DNA from: Symbiodinium natans
Taxonomy: Eukaryota; Sar; Dinophyceae; Suessiales; Symbiodiniaceae
DNA: 37,500 nt
Direction: 5' to 3'
NCBI GenBank assembly: GCA_905221605.1
Contig: CAJNDS010000779.1
Span: 530,001-567,500, forward strand
The notes beneath the pieces are model-generated. The model worked only from the letters and a program-made list of their open reading frames with translations, did not search any database and was not told the origin of the DNA. Positions 27,703 to 36,478 of the stretch are shown in pieces. Every line of letters begins with the position of its first letter. Position 1 is the stretch's first letter. The position numbers were made by a program, and so were the translations under genes.

Positions 27703-27756
27703 AGGTGGTGCTGTGAAGTTCTCTGCGTTGACATCCCATTCCCGATGCCCAAAACT
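27703..27756 (-). CDS. lectin-like half-repeat exon
   Basis: 54 nt, phase 0 at both ends; acceptor CTGGTCTCGTAG and donor CACCT/GTATGAGC. Reads SFGHREWDVNAENFTAPP. E-W-D-V-N-A-E-N-F matches the W-D-V-N-G-N-N-V-F strand of the 26.5-kb exon, with the C-H-G part cut off by the donor. Confidence 0.5.
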
Positions 27757-28063
27757 CTACGAGACCAGAGGCCCAAACCCTCGGCCCTCAACCCCTAAAC
27801 CACGCTAAATCCTGAGCCCCTAAAGCCTTCAGGATCCCACTCCGAAGTGCGAGTTTTTGGGCACAGGGGGGAATCTTGAAACTTCGGATGTGTTTCTTTA
27901 AGGGCGTATTTAAGGGTTCATGTAGGGGCTGCATTCAGGACGATGACTGTTGCGATTGCTCGGTTTAGGGTCTAGGGTCTTGGGTGTTTGGGGTTCAGAG
28001 ATGTAGGGTTTATTGTTTTGCTGCTGTTGTTTCTACCACGACAACTAGTCATAGTGCCATTAG

Positions 28064-28423
28064 TCATGAGCGCTGCAGCTCTTTTGCCGGTGTTCTAATT
28101 ACTGAGATCATACAAACGTAATGACGACTATTGCCGTTATCATAAGTGACACCAACCTTTTGTTCTGTGGTAAATTCAATTATTACGATCAGTTTTACTA
28201 TGATTCTGCTCTTCACATAACAGGGCTCAAGGACGGAATGTCGGGGTGAGGCACCACGGTTTTGGCTTTTCCCAAAAAAGAACAACAAACTTTCTGTAGC
28301 CTGCACTCCATAGTGCTCCTGAACCCAAGGACTCCTCGTCTTCCACGGTGGACATGTGCCCATTGCTTCCCCCTCAACCCAAATCAGACTGTTAAGATGC
28401 CGGAGTGCACAGATTCGAGTCAC
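28064..28423 (-). CDS. possible exon, LamG-like strand pattern
   Basis: 119-residue open frame free of heptamers. Segments: WVEGEAMGTCPPWKTRSPW, LEPCYVKSRIIVKLIVIIEF, then KVGVTYDNGNSRHYVCMI. The V-x-V-T-Y-D-x-G-x-x-R-x-Y-V piece resembles the W-H-x-V-A-V-T-Y-D...x-Y-V strands of LamG/concanavalin-like sandwiches. Exon limits not fixed; AT-richer than its neighbours. Confidence 0.36.
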   Translation of the reverse strand: MTRICALRHLNSLIWVEGEAMGTCPPWKTRSPWVQEHYGVQATESLLFFFGKSQNRGASPRHSVLEPCYVKSRIIVKLIVIIEFTTEQKVGVTYDNGNSRHYVCMISVIRTPAKELQRS

Positions 28424-28677
28424 TCTGGATTCTCATCCTCAGCTGTGGGTTTTTGGGCCATCAACTTGAAAAGTCTAACGTCTAGGGTGCAGGAGCTTCA
28501 AACTTGAAGGTGTAGGTGCTCATTCGCAAGAGTTGAGGGTTTCCGGGTTTAGCAGCGGTTTTTAGCTTATGGGTTTACGGATTTCGGGTTTGAGGTTTAG
28601 GGCGAGACACATTTGGGCCTGCTGTTTCCTGTGGCGCCGAAGATGTTGCAGCTTGTTCTCCCTAGAACATGTCGCAC

Positions 28678-28766
28678 CTATTGCGGTCATTTTGTGGGGT
28701 TCTGACAGGAAAGGTGGTGTTATAAGATGTCGATCGTCAAGCCACAGAAGGGTGCTTTCGGCAATC
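28678..28766 (-). CDS. possible internal exon
   Basis: 89 nt; acceptor TAGGATTCAG, donor AATAG/GTGCGA. Reads IAESTLLWLDDRHLIT then PPFLSEPHKMTAI. L-L-W-L-D-D-R-H-L-I-T has the spacing of a QxW strand followed by the next trefoil strand. The frame remains open past the donor. Confidence 0.42.
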
Positions 28767-28802
28767 CTGAATCCTACACCTCAAGCACTGCGATACAAGT
28801 CC

Positions 28803-29030
28803 TCAAAAAGCCGTAGCCCCGCGCCCTCTGCCCGAAAACAAGCGCAGAATTCGGAATCGGCACAGGTGGAGCCAAGAAGACTGGGGGCTCGCCTTCAAGT
28901 CTACTTCAACGGGAAGGATTTGGGATTTAGTGTCCCCGTGTGAAACGGGAGCTCCGTCGCCAGCGGAGGGCAGCCCGGCTTCGGTACGTTCGCCCTGCTC
29001 GACGGCCCCGCCCTCATTCAGTTTAGCCGT
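28803..29030 (-). CDS. probable coding segment with QxW-like motif
   Basis: Open from after TAA 29031-29033 to TGA 28803-28805. It reads LNEGGAVEQGERTEAGL, then HGDTKSQILPVEVDLKAS, then PQSSWLHLCRF. The acidic first half is clearly protein-like; P-Q-S-S-W-L-H-L looks like a Q-x-W strand. A CACCT/GTGCCG donor may end it. A second frame (GEPPVFLAPPVPIPNSALVF, donor GAG/GTGTAGG at 28779) competes over 28780-28892. The plus strand 124-residue frame (28569-28943) is its antisense. Confidence 0.4.
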   Translation of the reverse strand, partial: TAKLNEGGAVEQGERTEAGLPSAGDGAPVSHGDTKSQILPVEVDLKASPQSSWLHLCRFRILRLFSGRGRGATAF

Positions 29031-29124
29031 TTAGCCCTAAAGCCCCAACCTGTGCGGTTTACGGCGCAGCGACAGCCGCCTTCTCTGCATGGGGCCCTTT
29101 TTTGCTAGACCCTAAGCCTTAAAC

Positions 29125-29253
29125 CCTTCCTCGTCGACCAAAGGCCGTGCCAGGTCTCGGAGCCAACAGCCTCATGTCCTGAGAAGCCATTCTCCAAGCC
29201 CTTTTGACATGGCCTCTGAAGTCTGCCGGGCAAGTATGCACATTTTCCAAACC
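29125..29253 (-). CDS. possible internal exon
   Basis: 129 nt; acceptor AAGGTTCAG and donor AAGG/GTTTAAGG (telomere-like intron start). Reads GKCAYLPGRLQRPCQKG, then LENGFSGHEAVGSETWHGLW. Two Cys and Trp/Gly spacing suggest an extracellular fold; A-Y-L-P...P-C-Q-K-G is loosely like the lectin turn. Confidence 0.4.
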
Positions 29254-29394
29254 CTGAACCTTGGAACTGCATTTCCTACAGCCCTAAACACGAAACCCTC
29301 TCACTCGTAAACCCCCAAATCTTAACAATCTCCAGAAGAGGGCACGAAAGCCCTGCGCCCGAAGAGCCGAAAAGGCAAGAATCTTCCTCGGAAC

Positions 29395-29448
29395 TTCAAA
29401 GTTGAATTGCTGGTTGTTTCCGTCGTGGCAAGGGTACATGTAGACGTC
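29395..29448 (-). CDS. beta-trefoil lectin half-repeat exon
   Basis: 54 nt, phase 0 at both ends; acceptor CCCTGCACCGCAG and donor TTTGAA/GTTCCG. Encodes DVYMYPCHDGNNQQFNFE, a perfect ricin-type turn with Phe at the QxW position. It sits alone, with AT-rich DNA and the large foldback element to its right. Confidence 0.66.
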
Positions 29449-29549
29449 CTGCGGTGCAGGGCTCAGGGCTTTTTAACAGCTGCCAGGCTTTGCATCTAGA
29501 ATTTTAGAATTTAAGGGTGCGAGGCTGAGGGTTGCAAAGGCCTCATGTT

Positions 29550-29700
29550 CAATATTCCATATTTAACATATAACATACAGTATATTAGTATATTATATAG
29601 GCTATTAGGCATTATGTATTGCATATTTCATGGTAATGACGGCTTCTTCCCACAACTATTATGTAATTAAGTCTAAGTCAAACCTCAACAATAATATCAA
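29550..29700. other. AT-rich segment
   Basis: TATATTAGTATATTATATAG and similar. Marks an abrupt change from the GC-richer telomere-decay background to the AT-rich element that follows. No gene seen. Confidence 0.6.
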
Positions 29701-29787
29701 GAAACTTAATCCTGCTGCCATCTCCTTTTGGAGGTACTAAAAAACAATAAGAAAAAACAAACCCGAATCCTGCAAAATCTCAAAAGG

Positions 29788-29948
29788 GTACCCCCGCCCC
29801 CACCGCCCACCCCCCCCCCTCCCCCCAACCCCCCCCCCCCCGACCGCCCCCCCCGCGACCACCCCCCCCGAACCACCCCCCCCCCCCCCCCCCCGACCGC
29901 CCCCCCCCCCCCCGACCGCCCCCCCCCCCCCCCCGACCGCCCCCCCCA
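29788..29948. repeat. C-rich low-complexity tract
   Basis: C runs separated by CGA, ACC and A. Inserted in the left arm of the palindrome between GGGTACC and AACACGGCAATAAG; absent from the right arm. Pro-rich and Gly-rich frames across it are artefacts. Confidence 0.85.
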
Positions 29949-30529
29949 AAAAAAAAAACACGGCAATAAGATATCTCAAGCAATCATCCCCCCATAAGCA
30001 AAAACTGAACTCTATACGAAACACTGTACCTTTTAAAACATATCTTAAGCCATCACGCTCCAATAAGCAAAACAAAAAACATCTATCCTACAAACGGTAA
30101 CATAGCTAAGATATCTTGACAAGCAAAACAGGAACTTTATCATACATCGATATAGTTTGTTATATTTTGAATCCCATGAAGTAGTGAAAGGATATTTGCT
30201 CACAATGTTCTCACGTCCCCGGGACGCAAGACCTACAAACATAGGCATAACCCCATGTGATTTGGGGTTTAAGCCTGAAGCCCTATAGGGATCCTATAGG
30301 GTGATAAGATTCTATCGTATAGGTTATGCCCAAACCTTCAACCCTAAACTTTAAACCCTATAAGGGTCAATGACACAAAAACCTAAGGTCTGGGCATGTT
30401 TACCTTCAGCGCTTTTTAGGGCTAAAACCTTTGAACCTTTTCGAGCCCCATAGGGTTTTAGGGTTCTGACCCTAAACGGTTCAGGGTTAAGGACTCATGC
30501 CCAGAAATCTTTAGTTCTGAGTGCTTATT

Positions 30530-30905
30530 TACCAGAATTCTTAAGAATTCTTAAGAACTCTTAAGACTTAAGCATGGAAATTGAAGATTGAAGATTTCTG
30601 CGAGACTCTTATCCAGGAATATTCAATTCTCAGTGTTTATTTCCCAGCATTCTTAAGAATTCTTAAGCTTAAGCCTGAAAATTGAAGATTCCTGGGAGAC
30701 TCTTGTCCAGGAATCTTCGGTTTCCATCTAGAGTAAAACTGAAGATTCCTGGGCAAGAGTGTCCCAGAAATCTTCAATCTTCAGACTCGACTCTCAAGAT
30801 TTCCAAAGAGTTCTTAAGAATCTAACGGAATGAACTGAAGATTCCTGCGAAATAGTCTTAAGAATTCTTAAGCATTCTTCAGAATTCTTAAGAATGCTTA
30901 AGAAG
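30530..30905. repeat. cluster of short hairpins
   Basis: GAAGATTCCTGG...CCAGGAATCTTC (30685-30719) is a 12-bp perfect stem with an 11-base loop. GAAGATTCCTGGG...CCCAGAAATCTTC (30742-30776) is a near-perfect second copy. ATTCTTAAGAAT palindromes occur repeatedly on either side. Confidence 0.7.
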
Positions 30906-31122
30906 TCTTGAAAATTAACAAAGACGGTAAATAAAGTGAAAAACTATGGATCTTTCGTGGGGGTACCATATATATATATATATATCTGCTACCCCCCCCC
31001 CCCCCCAGCGACCTACCCTTTTTAGGCCTTTTTAGGCCTTTTTAACAAAAAACAACAAAGAAGGCCCAAAAGTCGCGTAGTTAATCACCGGGTAATGAAG
31101 GACAGTTACTGGGACACCCACC

Positions 31123-31770
31123 TCAGTAATTATTAAGCAAAGAGCCCAATTTGACTCAAGTGAATACTACTGTATTTAAAGGAGCATACTCAACCAAGAT
31201 ACGAAATAAACACCATTCTCAACCAAAAAATGGCAAAGTGTGCGTTTAAAGTGCAAATACTGTATTTATACAATTGTGTTTGTACTAGGCAAAGTATGCT
31301 CTCTGAAAAGTCCACTGAAATACCTTATGTTTACATATTCATGAATCGTTCTTATTTTTGAAATAATCATTTTATGCGAATTTAGCTACTAGAGTAATTA
31401 TTAAGCAAATAGCCCAATTTGACTCAAGTGAATACCATTTAAAGGACCATACTCAACCAAAATACGAAAGAAGCACCATATTCAACCAACATATGGCAAA
31501 GTGTGGTTTAAAGGGCAAATAGTGCTTTGTTGAGCAACTAATGCATTGAAACAGTTGTGTTTATACCAGGCAAAGTATTATTGAAGTACTATCTGCAAAG
31601 TCAAATGAAACACCTTATGTGTACATATTCATGAAACAATTTTTTTGAAGTATTCATTCTATGCGAATTTAACTACGAGAGGAATTCTTAAGCAAATAGC
31701 CCAATTTGACTCAAGTGAATACTATTTAAAGGACCATACTTAACCAAATACGAAATAAACACTTGCGGGA
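31123..31770. repeat. tandem array, unit about 280 bp, 2.3 copies
   Basis: Each unit begins AATTATTAAGCAAA followed by GCCCAATTTGACTCAAGTGA (near 31125, 31397 and 31684). The units are diverged and lie at the core of the palindrome. AT-rich, no gene. Confidence 0.75.
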
Positions 31771-31779
31771 ATGGAAACG

Positions 31780-32460
31780 GTTCTACCTACATAGCAATGA
31801 GACAAAGATTGCTGAAGTATTCACTAAAGACCATTTTTATACTATGTTACTATGTCTGAAAAGCACAATTTGCATGAGCAAGCTTAAAAATGCACAATAA
31901 TGGAATAGAAGCGATTCTACTTACATAACGATGAAACAAAGATGTCTGAAGTATTCAATAAAGACCACATATATACTATGCCTGAAAAACGCAACTTGCA
32001 CAATCAGGCTTAACAAATGCACAAGAATCCTAGAAAAGTACTTAGTGAAGGCCATACACAAGCAAATTCACAAATACATAAAAACATCCAAAAGCGCAAG
32101 CTTTTCAAGAGAATCTCTGGTAAAGTTTGGATTATAGGGTTTTGGGGTATTCCTGGACGAGTAGGAGTCACTTTTTAAGCAAACAATTCTAAGCAATAAA
32201 TGCTTTTTCTCAAGACAAGTACTGCAAATGCTGCTTCTAGATAATTAATCGCATTTACCAGGCAAATATCATCCATGCGAATTGAGCTACCAGAGCACCA
32301 AGTAATGGCTGAATAAGGTCTACTACACTTGAGTACAACCAAGAGATGCACTAAACACTAGCGGCTCTACTTACATAGTGACGAAACAAATAGTTCTGAA
32401 GCACTAGAAAGACCACTTGTATACTATTTCTGAAAAGCACAATTAGCATAAGCACACTTA
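31780..32460. repeat. second tandem family, unit about 140 bp
   Basis: Three copies (about 31783, 31910 and 32358) share TCTACTTACATA, GAAACAAAGA/T and CTGAAAAGCACAATT. The third is separated from the second by a piece related to the 280-bp unit, so the two families are interleaved. Confidence 0.65.
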
Positions 32461-32498
32461 AAAATGCGTAGTTGTTGCCTCGTGACCGTGAAGGCGAA

Positions 32499-32769
32499 CC
32501 AAAAAGCCAAAATACCAAAACCAAAAAACCAAAAAAACCAAAACCAAAAAAAACAAAAAAAACAAAACCAAAAAAAACAAAAATACCAAAAAAAACAATT
32601 TTCCGGGACTCTTGGAGAAGCCTCATAGGGATTTCCTGAGAGTCCCGGACAATTGGTTTTTTTGGTATTTTTGGTTTTTTTGGTTTTGTTTTTTTTGGTT
32701 TTTTTGGTTTTTTTGTTTCTTTTGGTTTTGGTTTTTTGGTTTTTTTGGTTTTGGTATTTTTGGTTTTTC
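32499..32769. repeat. long hairpin with A-rich and T-rich arms
   Basis: Left arm is ACCAAAA-rich (32499-32612), right arm TTTTGGT-rich (32639-32769). The inner stem CCGGGACTCT/AGAGTCCCGG (32603-32612/32639-32648) is perfect, with a 26-base loop. Arms differ by small length changes only. Confidence 0.85.
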
Positions 32770-33149
32770 TACTGTCCCGTGTATGCGATTTTAGTTGTAT
32801 TTTAGTCTACGCCCTAGGCAATACGCTATATTGCACACCGAGTTTGCTTGCAGTGCAGCTGGGTGACTTGAGACAAGGCGAAAAAGGGTAGGTCACTGGG
32901 GGGGGGGGGGGGGGGATACCATATATCTATATATATATATACATACAGAGAGACCGGGAGGCTGTGGGAGTGCACTTTGTTCTATTTGTTTAAAGACATT
33001 TTAAAAACACTCTCACTGCGTACCCGGAATTTTAAATAACTAAAATCATGGGTCATGCACAACATGCAAGTACGCTAACACAAAATAGCGATACAGTGTA
33101 TGTCCTGACCTAAGTTACTGTCGCCGTGTTCAAAATAAACGGGCCAACT

Positions 33150-33920
33150 TTATTGGAATCCTAGAAACAACAATAGGAATCCTCTATTTAAATCAATAGG
33201 AACCCTATTTTAAATTAATCGGTGCCGTAAAGTCAATAGGAATCCTCTTAAAATGAATGGGGGGGGCCCCTCACAAATTAACGAGAATCCTCGTAGAATT
33301 AATAGGAATCCAATTAAACTGAAGAGGAACCCTACTACAATTAATAGGAACCAATCGGACTCCTATAAAAATAATGTGAACCCTTAGAAAATCATAGGAA
33401 TCCTACTAAAATGAACATGAGCCTACACCAATAGGAATCCCTTTAAAGTAAATGAGATCCCTATTAAATTAATACGAATCCCATTAACATGAATAAGAAT
33501 CTGATTAAAACTGATAGGAATCTTATTACATGAGTAGGAGCCTTATTAAAATCATTAGGAACCCTGTGAACTTTATTGGGATCCTATGAAAATAGATAGG
33601 AATCCTCTATTGAATTATCGGAACCGGATAACAGTTAATAGGAAGGAAGCCTGTTAAAATGAATAGGAACCCTTAACAAATCAAAAAGAACCCGGGTTGC
33701 AATTCACAGGAATCCTATTAAAACGATAAGGAATCTTGCTGAGATGAATCGGAACCAGTAGGCCTGAAAAACAATAGAACCCTTTAACAAGAACTAGTAG
33801 GAATCCTACTAAACTAATATGAGCCTAATCCTTAAAATTAATCAAAACCCTTTGCGAATCCCAGTAAAATGAACAAGAACCCTGTATAAATTGATAGGAA
33901 CCTTATTAAATTTGTAGGAG
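33150..33920. repeat. array of short near-palindromic units
   Basis: More than 20 degenerate copies of a 25-35-bp unit around AATAGGAATCCTATT, which is its own reverse complement except at the central base. Spacing is irregular and both AGGAACCC and AGGAATCC variants occur. It forms part of the right arm of the large element. Confidence 0.75.
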
Positions 33921-34139
33921 CCTTAGGGCGTGATGTCTTAAGATATGTTGCTAAGGTACAGTGTTGAGTATAGATATTAGGTTTTGCTTCTTGGGGGATG
34001 ATTGCTTGAGCTCATGTATAGTTTTTAGCATAGATTTCATGTCTTGCGTATTGCGGCGTGATTGATTATATGGAGGTTTTGGTACTCTCTCGAGATTTTG
34101 CAGGATTCGAGTTTGATTTTTGGTACCTCCTTGAGAAAT

Positions 34140-34400
34140 GGTGGCTGGGAGAGAGCCTCAGATCACGAAATTCATGGACAACATTGGCTGGAGCAGAAAA
34201 ATATTGGTAAAACCAACGTTTTCCAAAACAAAAAACATGATTTTCAAACCATGTGGCTGGGAGCACGATATTCGTGGATACCATTGGTTTTACCAATGTT
34301 TTTGAAGGATGGATCCGAACAAATCGGTAAAACCAATGTTTTCCAAAAAAAATCATGGTCTTCAAACCATGTGGCTGGGAGCACGAAATTCATGGATAAT
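34140..34400. repeat. tandem repeat, unit about 115 bp, 2.2 copies
   Basis: TGGCTGGGAG...ACGAAATTCATGGA and GGTAAAACCAATGTTTTCCAAA, then CTTCAAACCATG, repeat at 34141, about 34251 and about 34370. Within units GGTAAAACCAA and TTGGTTTTACC form short inverted repeats. Open frames across it are repetitive artefacts. Confidence 0.75.
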
Positions 34401-34599
34401 ATATCAATGTTGTTCACATTTGTGCAAAGCAGGACCTAGAGAGAATTTTGTCACGTCTCTCGCTCGCAAGCATCAGGACATTTCGTTCATCGCCCACCAG
34501 ATGAGAGAAATACATAATGCGGTGTGCTTGATTGTCCATGTTAGTGCTTTTGTCACGTACAAAAGGGCACTCAGAAATATAAAAACACACAAAACACAA

Positions 34600-34960
34600 A
34601 TACCAAAAACAGCTGTACAAAAAAACGTACAAAAAAAAAACACCCAAAACCTAAAGAAAACCCCAAAAACACCCTTCAGAAGACACCGAAAAACCGCACA
34701 AAAGAAAATTATACAGAACCATCTTCAATAATACACAAAAATGCACCAACAAAATAAAATCCTGAGAGGCTCTTCCCAGGAGTCCGGCTCCCCAACAGAG
34801 TCCCTCAGCATTTTTTGTTGTGTGTATTCGTTTGTTTGTTTTTTTTGGTGGGGATTTTTGTGTATTTATTTTTTGCATGTTTTTCGTGTGTTTTTTGGTT
34901 TTTTCTTAAGCTTTGCATGATTTTTTTGTGAAAAAAGTGCACTCCCACAGCGTCCCATTT
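34600..34960. repeat. second A-rich/T-rich foldback
   Basis: ACAAAAAAAACACCC-type sequence (34600-34760) faces TTTTTTGGTGGGGATTTTTG-type sequence (34815-34930) around a GC-richer centre with CTGAGAGGCTC and CCCTCAG. Same design as the 32.5-32.8 kb hairpin but more diverged. Confidence 0.55.
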
Positions 34961-35129
34961 TCTAAAAATAGAATAATAAGTAAAAAAACCATCCCACCTA
35001 GTATGATACAATATAAGTTTACTTTCATTTGGGCGCAAAAACCTGAATCGAACATATAATGTGATATGATATAATATTATATTTTAGACGAACATAATAT
35101 ACGTAGTAGTAATTGTCTTTAAAACACGC

Positions 35130-35365
35130 CAAGAAGCCACAAGGGAAGAAGCCATAAAGCCAATAAGCCAGGAAGCCAAGAAACCGCAAGGCCAAGAAAC
35201 CAAGCAGCCAGAAAGCCTACAAGCCACATGGCCAAAAAAAACTCGAAGCCAAGAAGCCAAAACCCAAGAAGCCGAGACTCCCGAGAAGCCGGGAAGCCAA
35301 ATGCCGGGGAACCAGAAGCCGGAGAACCGCAAAAGCCAAAAGCCGAAACCCGACAACCAGAAAAT
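35130..35365. repeat. AAGCCA-type short tandem repeat
   Basis: Degenerate 8-9-bp units (AAGCCAAGA, AAGCCACA and others). Translates to Lys/Pro-rich plus frames and hydrophobic Trp/Leu-rich minus frames (35084-35479, 35119-35424) that I reject as genes. Confidence 0.75.
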
Positions 35366-35525
35366 AGTTGCCATAGTTGTTTTCCTACCAAAAACTGTAG
35401 AGAAATCAATATTTGTCCTGTCAAAAGTAAAGAAAGGTTCTCCTATTGAAAAAATCAGAAACAAAAGCAACAAAAACACACCCTGCCCTTTAGAAAAGTC
35501 GGATTTAGGATCCTAAGTATCTCAC

Positions 35526-35606
35526 TTCTTCAGAGTCTTGCGTCGCAGATTTTCCGGGACAGGGCTTGGGCGTAATACAAGCAGGTGTTGCTGAAATCGC
35601 CTGAAT
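35526..35606 (-). CDS. possible internal exon
   Basis: 81 nt with strong signals: acceptor AAAAACTTTCAG and donor GAAGAA/GTGAGA. All three frames are nearly open: IQAISATPACITPKPCPG, FRRFQQHLLVLRPSP, and SGDFSNTCLYYAQALSR (the last has a TGA near the end). The last fits the phase of the preceding lectin exon if its GTGTTC donor is used. Confidence 0.36.
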
Positions 35607-35664
35607 CTGAAAGTTTTTTTCGCCAGGCTCCTAAATCCTAAATCCTAAACCCTCGCCTGAACAC

Positions 35665-35756
35665 TAGACCCGGGTTGTTGGTCCTTGTCCCCATTTCCAG
35701 AATAATCCACGCACTTGGCATCGCCCCACTTTCGGTTCTTAAGCCTCGCAAGGTGG
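35665..35756 (-). CDS. beta-trefoil lectin half-repeat exon (CLD half)
   Basis: Acceptor GACGAATGAAAG; donor TCTA/GTGTTC or CCGG/GTCTAG. Reads HLARLKNRKWGDAKCVDYS then GNGDKDQQPG. L-A-R-L-K-N-R...K-C-V-D-Y-S-G-N-G is a canonical ricin-type strand. Its incoming phase matches the outgoing phase of the 36.5-kb exon, so the two together give one complete repeat. Confidence 0.66.
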
Positions 35757-36237
35757 CTTTCATCGTTCGTCGTTGTTGGGCGCACGTTGAAACCCCAAAC
35801 CCTAAACCCCGCATTCCTACCCCCCAGATCAATAACCGTGCAAAACAGCACTTACAGCACTTGCATCAATAAACCTCCAAACCTCCACGCAGGGTCTAGA
35901 TCAGTTCCTCGCACGGGGGCTAGGGGTTAGAGCTTAGGGGTTTGGGGCTCAGAGCTTAGGGCTTGGGAATTGAGAGTGTTGATTTAAGGTGTTGGAAAAT
36001 GGCAAAAGACAGCAAGGGGCTCCTAGCACAGAAGACCTGCAAAAAGGTTTAGCCTTTATCGTTGAGATGGGACCCTGATATTCAGAGGCCTGGGGTTTAG
36101 CGCTTAGGGTTTAGGTTCAGGGTTTAGGGTGTCGATGTTTGCTCGGCTTAGCGCAGAATTACCCTCAGTCGCTTGTTCGGTCATGTCCTCTTATGTCCTC
36201 TTGCTCGATAGCGCCATCCTTCGGCTTCGGCTCTTAC

Positions 36238-36341
36238 TTCGCTGTCCTGGTCGTTCCGTTGGCGGCGTGGCGCCTTAAGCCCTCGGGCCAAAGCCTTTTT
36301 GCCTCAGGAGAAACCACCCGAAGCAATGGCAGAAGAAACTC
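36238..36341 (-). CDS. probable internal exon, frame uncertain
   Basis: Canonical donor AGCGAA/GTAAGA. Acceptor GAGTGTGCAG gives EFLLPLLRVVSPEAKRLW, then PEGLRRHAANGTTRTA. An alternative acceptor (GGTTTCTCCTGAG, start 36302) gives KKALARGLKAPRRQRNDQDS. Both frames are protein-like; the donor is the firmest element. Confidence 0.38.
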
Positions 36342-36478
36342 CTGCACACTCAACATCTGTAAACCATTCCTAAATTCCTGAATCCCGAAGCCTACACTCG
36401 ATTAAATCATGAAAACCTTTCCTGAAACCCGAAGCCTAAAGCCGCTGAAGCCGAAATCCCTACTTTCCAGTTTTCGAC

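Larger units (their letters stand above)
29711..34148. mobile_element. giant imperfect palindrome, foldback-type element
   Basis: Outer inverted repeats: 29711-29789 pairs with 34081-34148 (shared GAATCCTGCAAAATCTC and GGAGGTAC), and 29960-30062 pairs with 33927-34012 (shared CAAGCAATCATCCCCC, ACACTGTACCTT and CATATCTTAAG). Inner pair: 30964-31022 with 32881-32941 (AAAAGGGTAGGT, C/G tract, TATATA). Both pairs centre on about 31.95 kb. No transposase-like frame is present. The C-rich tract 29788-29948 interrupts only the left outer arm. Confidence 0.68.

Noticed and set aside
29706-30075. Gly-rich and Pro-rich frames of 86-112 residues
   Set aside because: Pure translation of the C-rich tract.
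35084-35479. Hydrophobic minus frame that looks like a multi-pass membrane protein
   Set aside because: It is the complement of an AAGCCA-type repeat; the W/L/G periodicity is low complexity.
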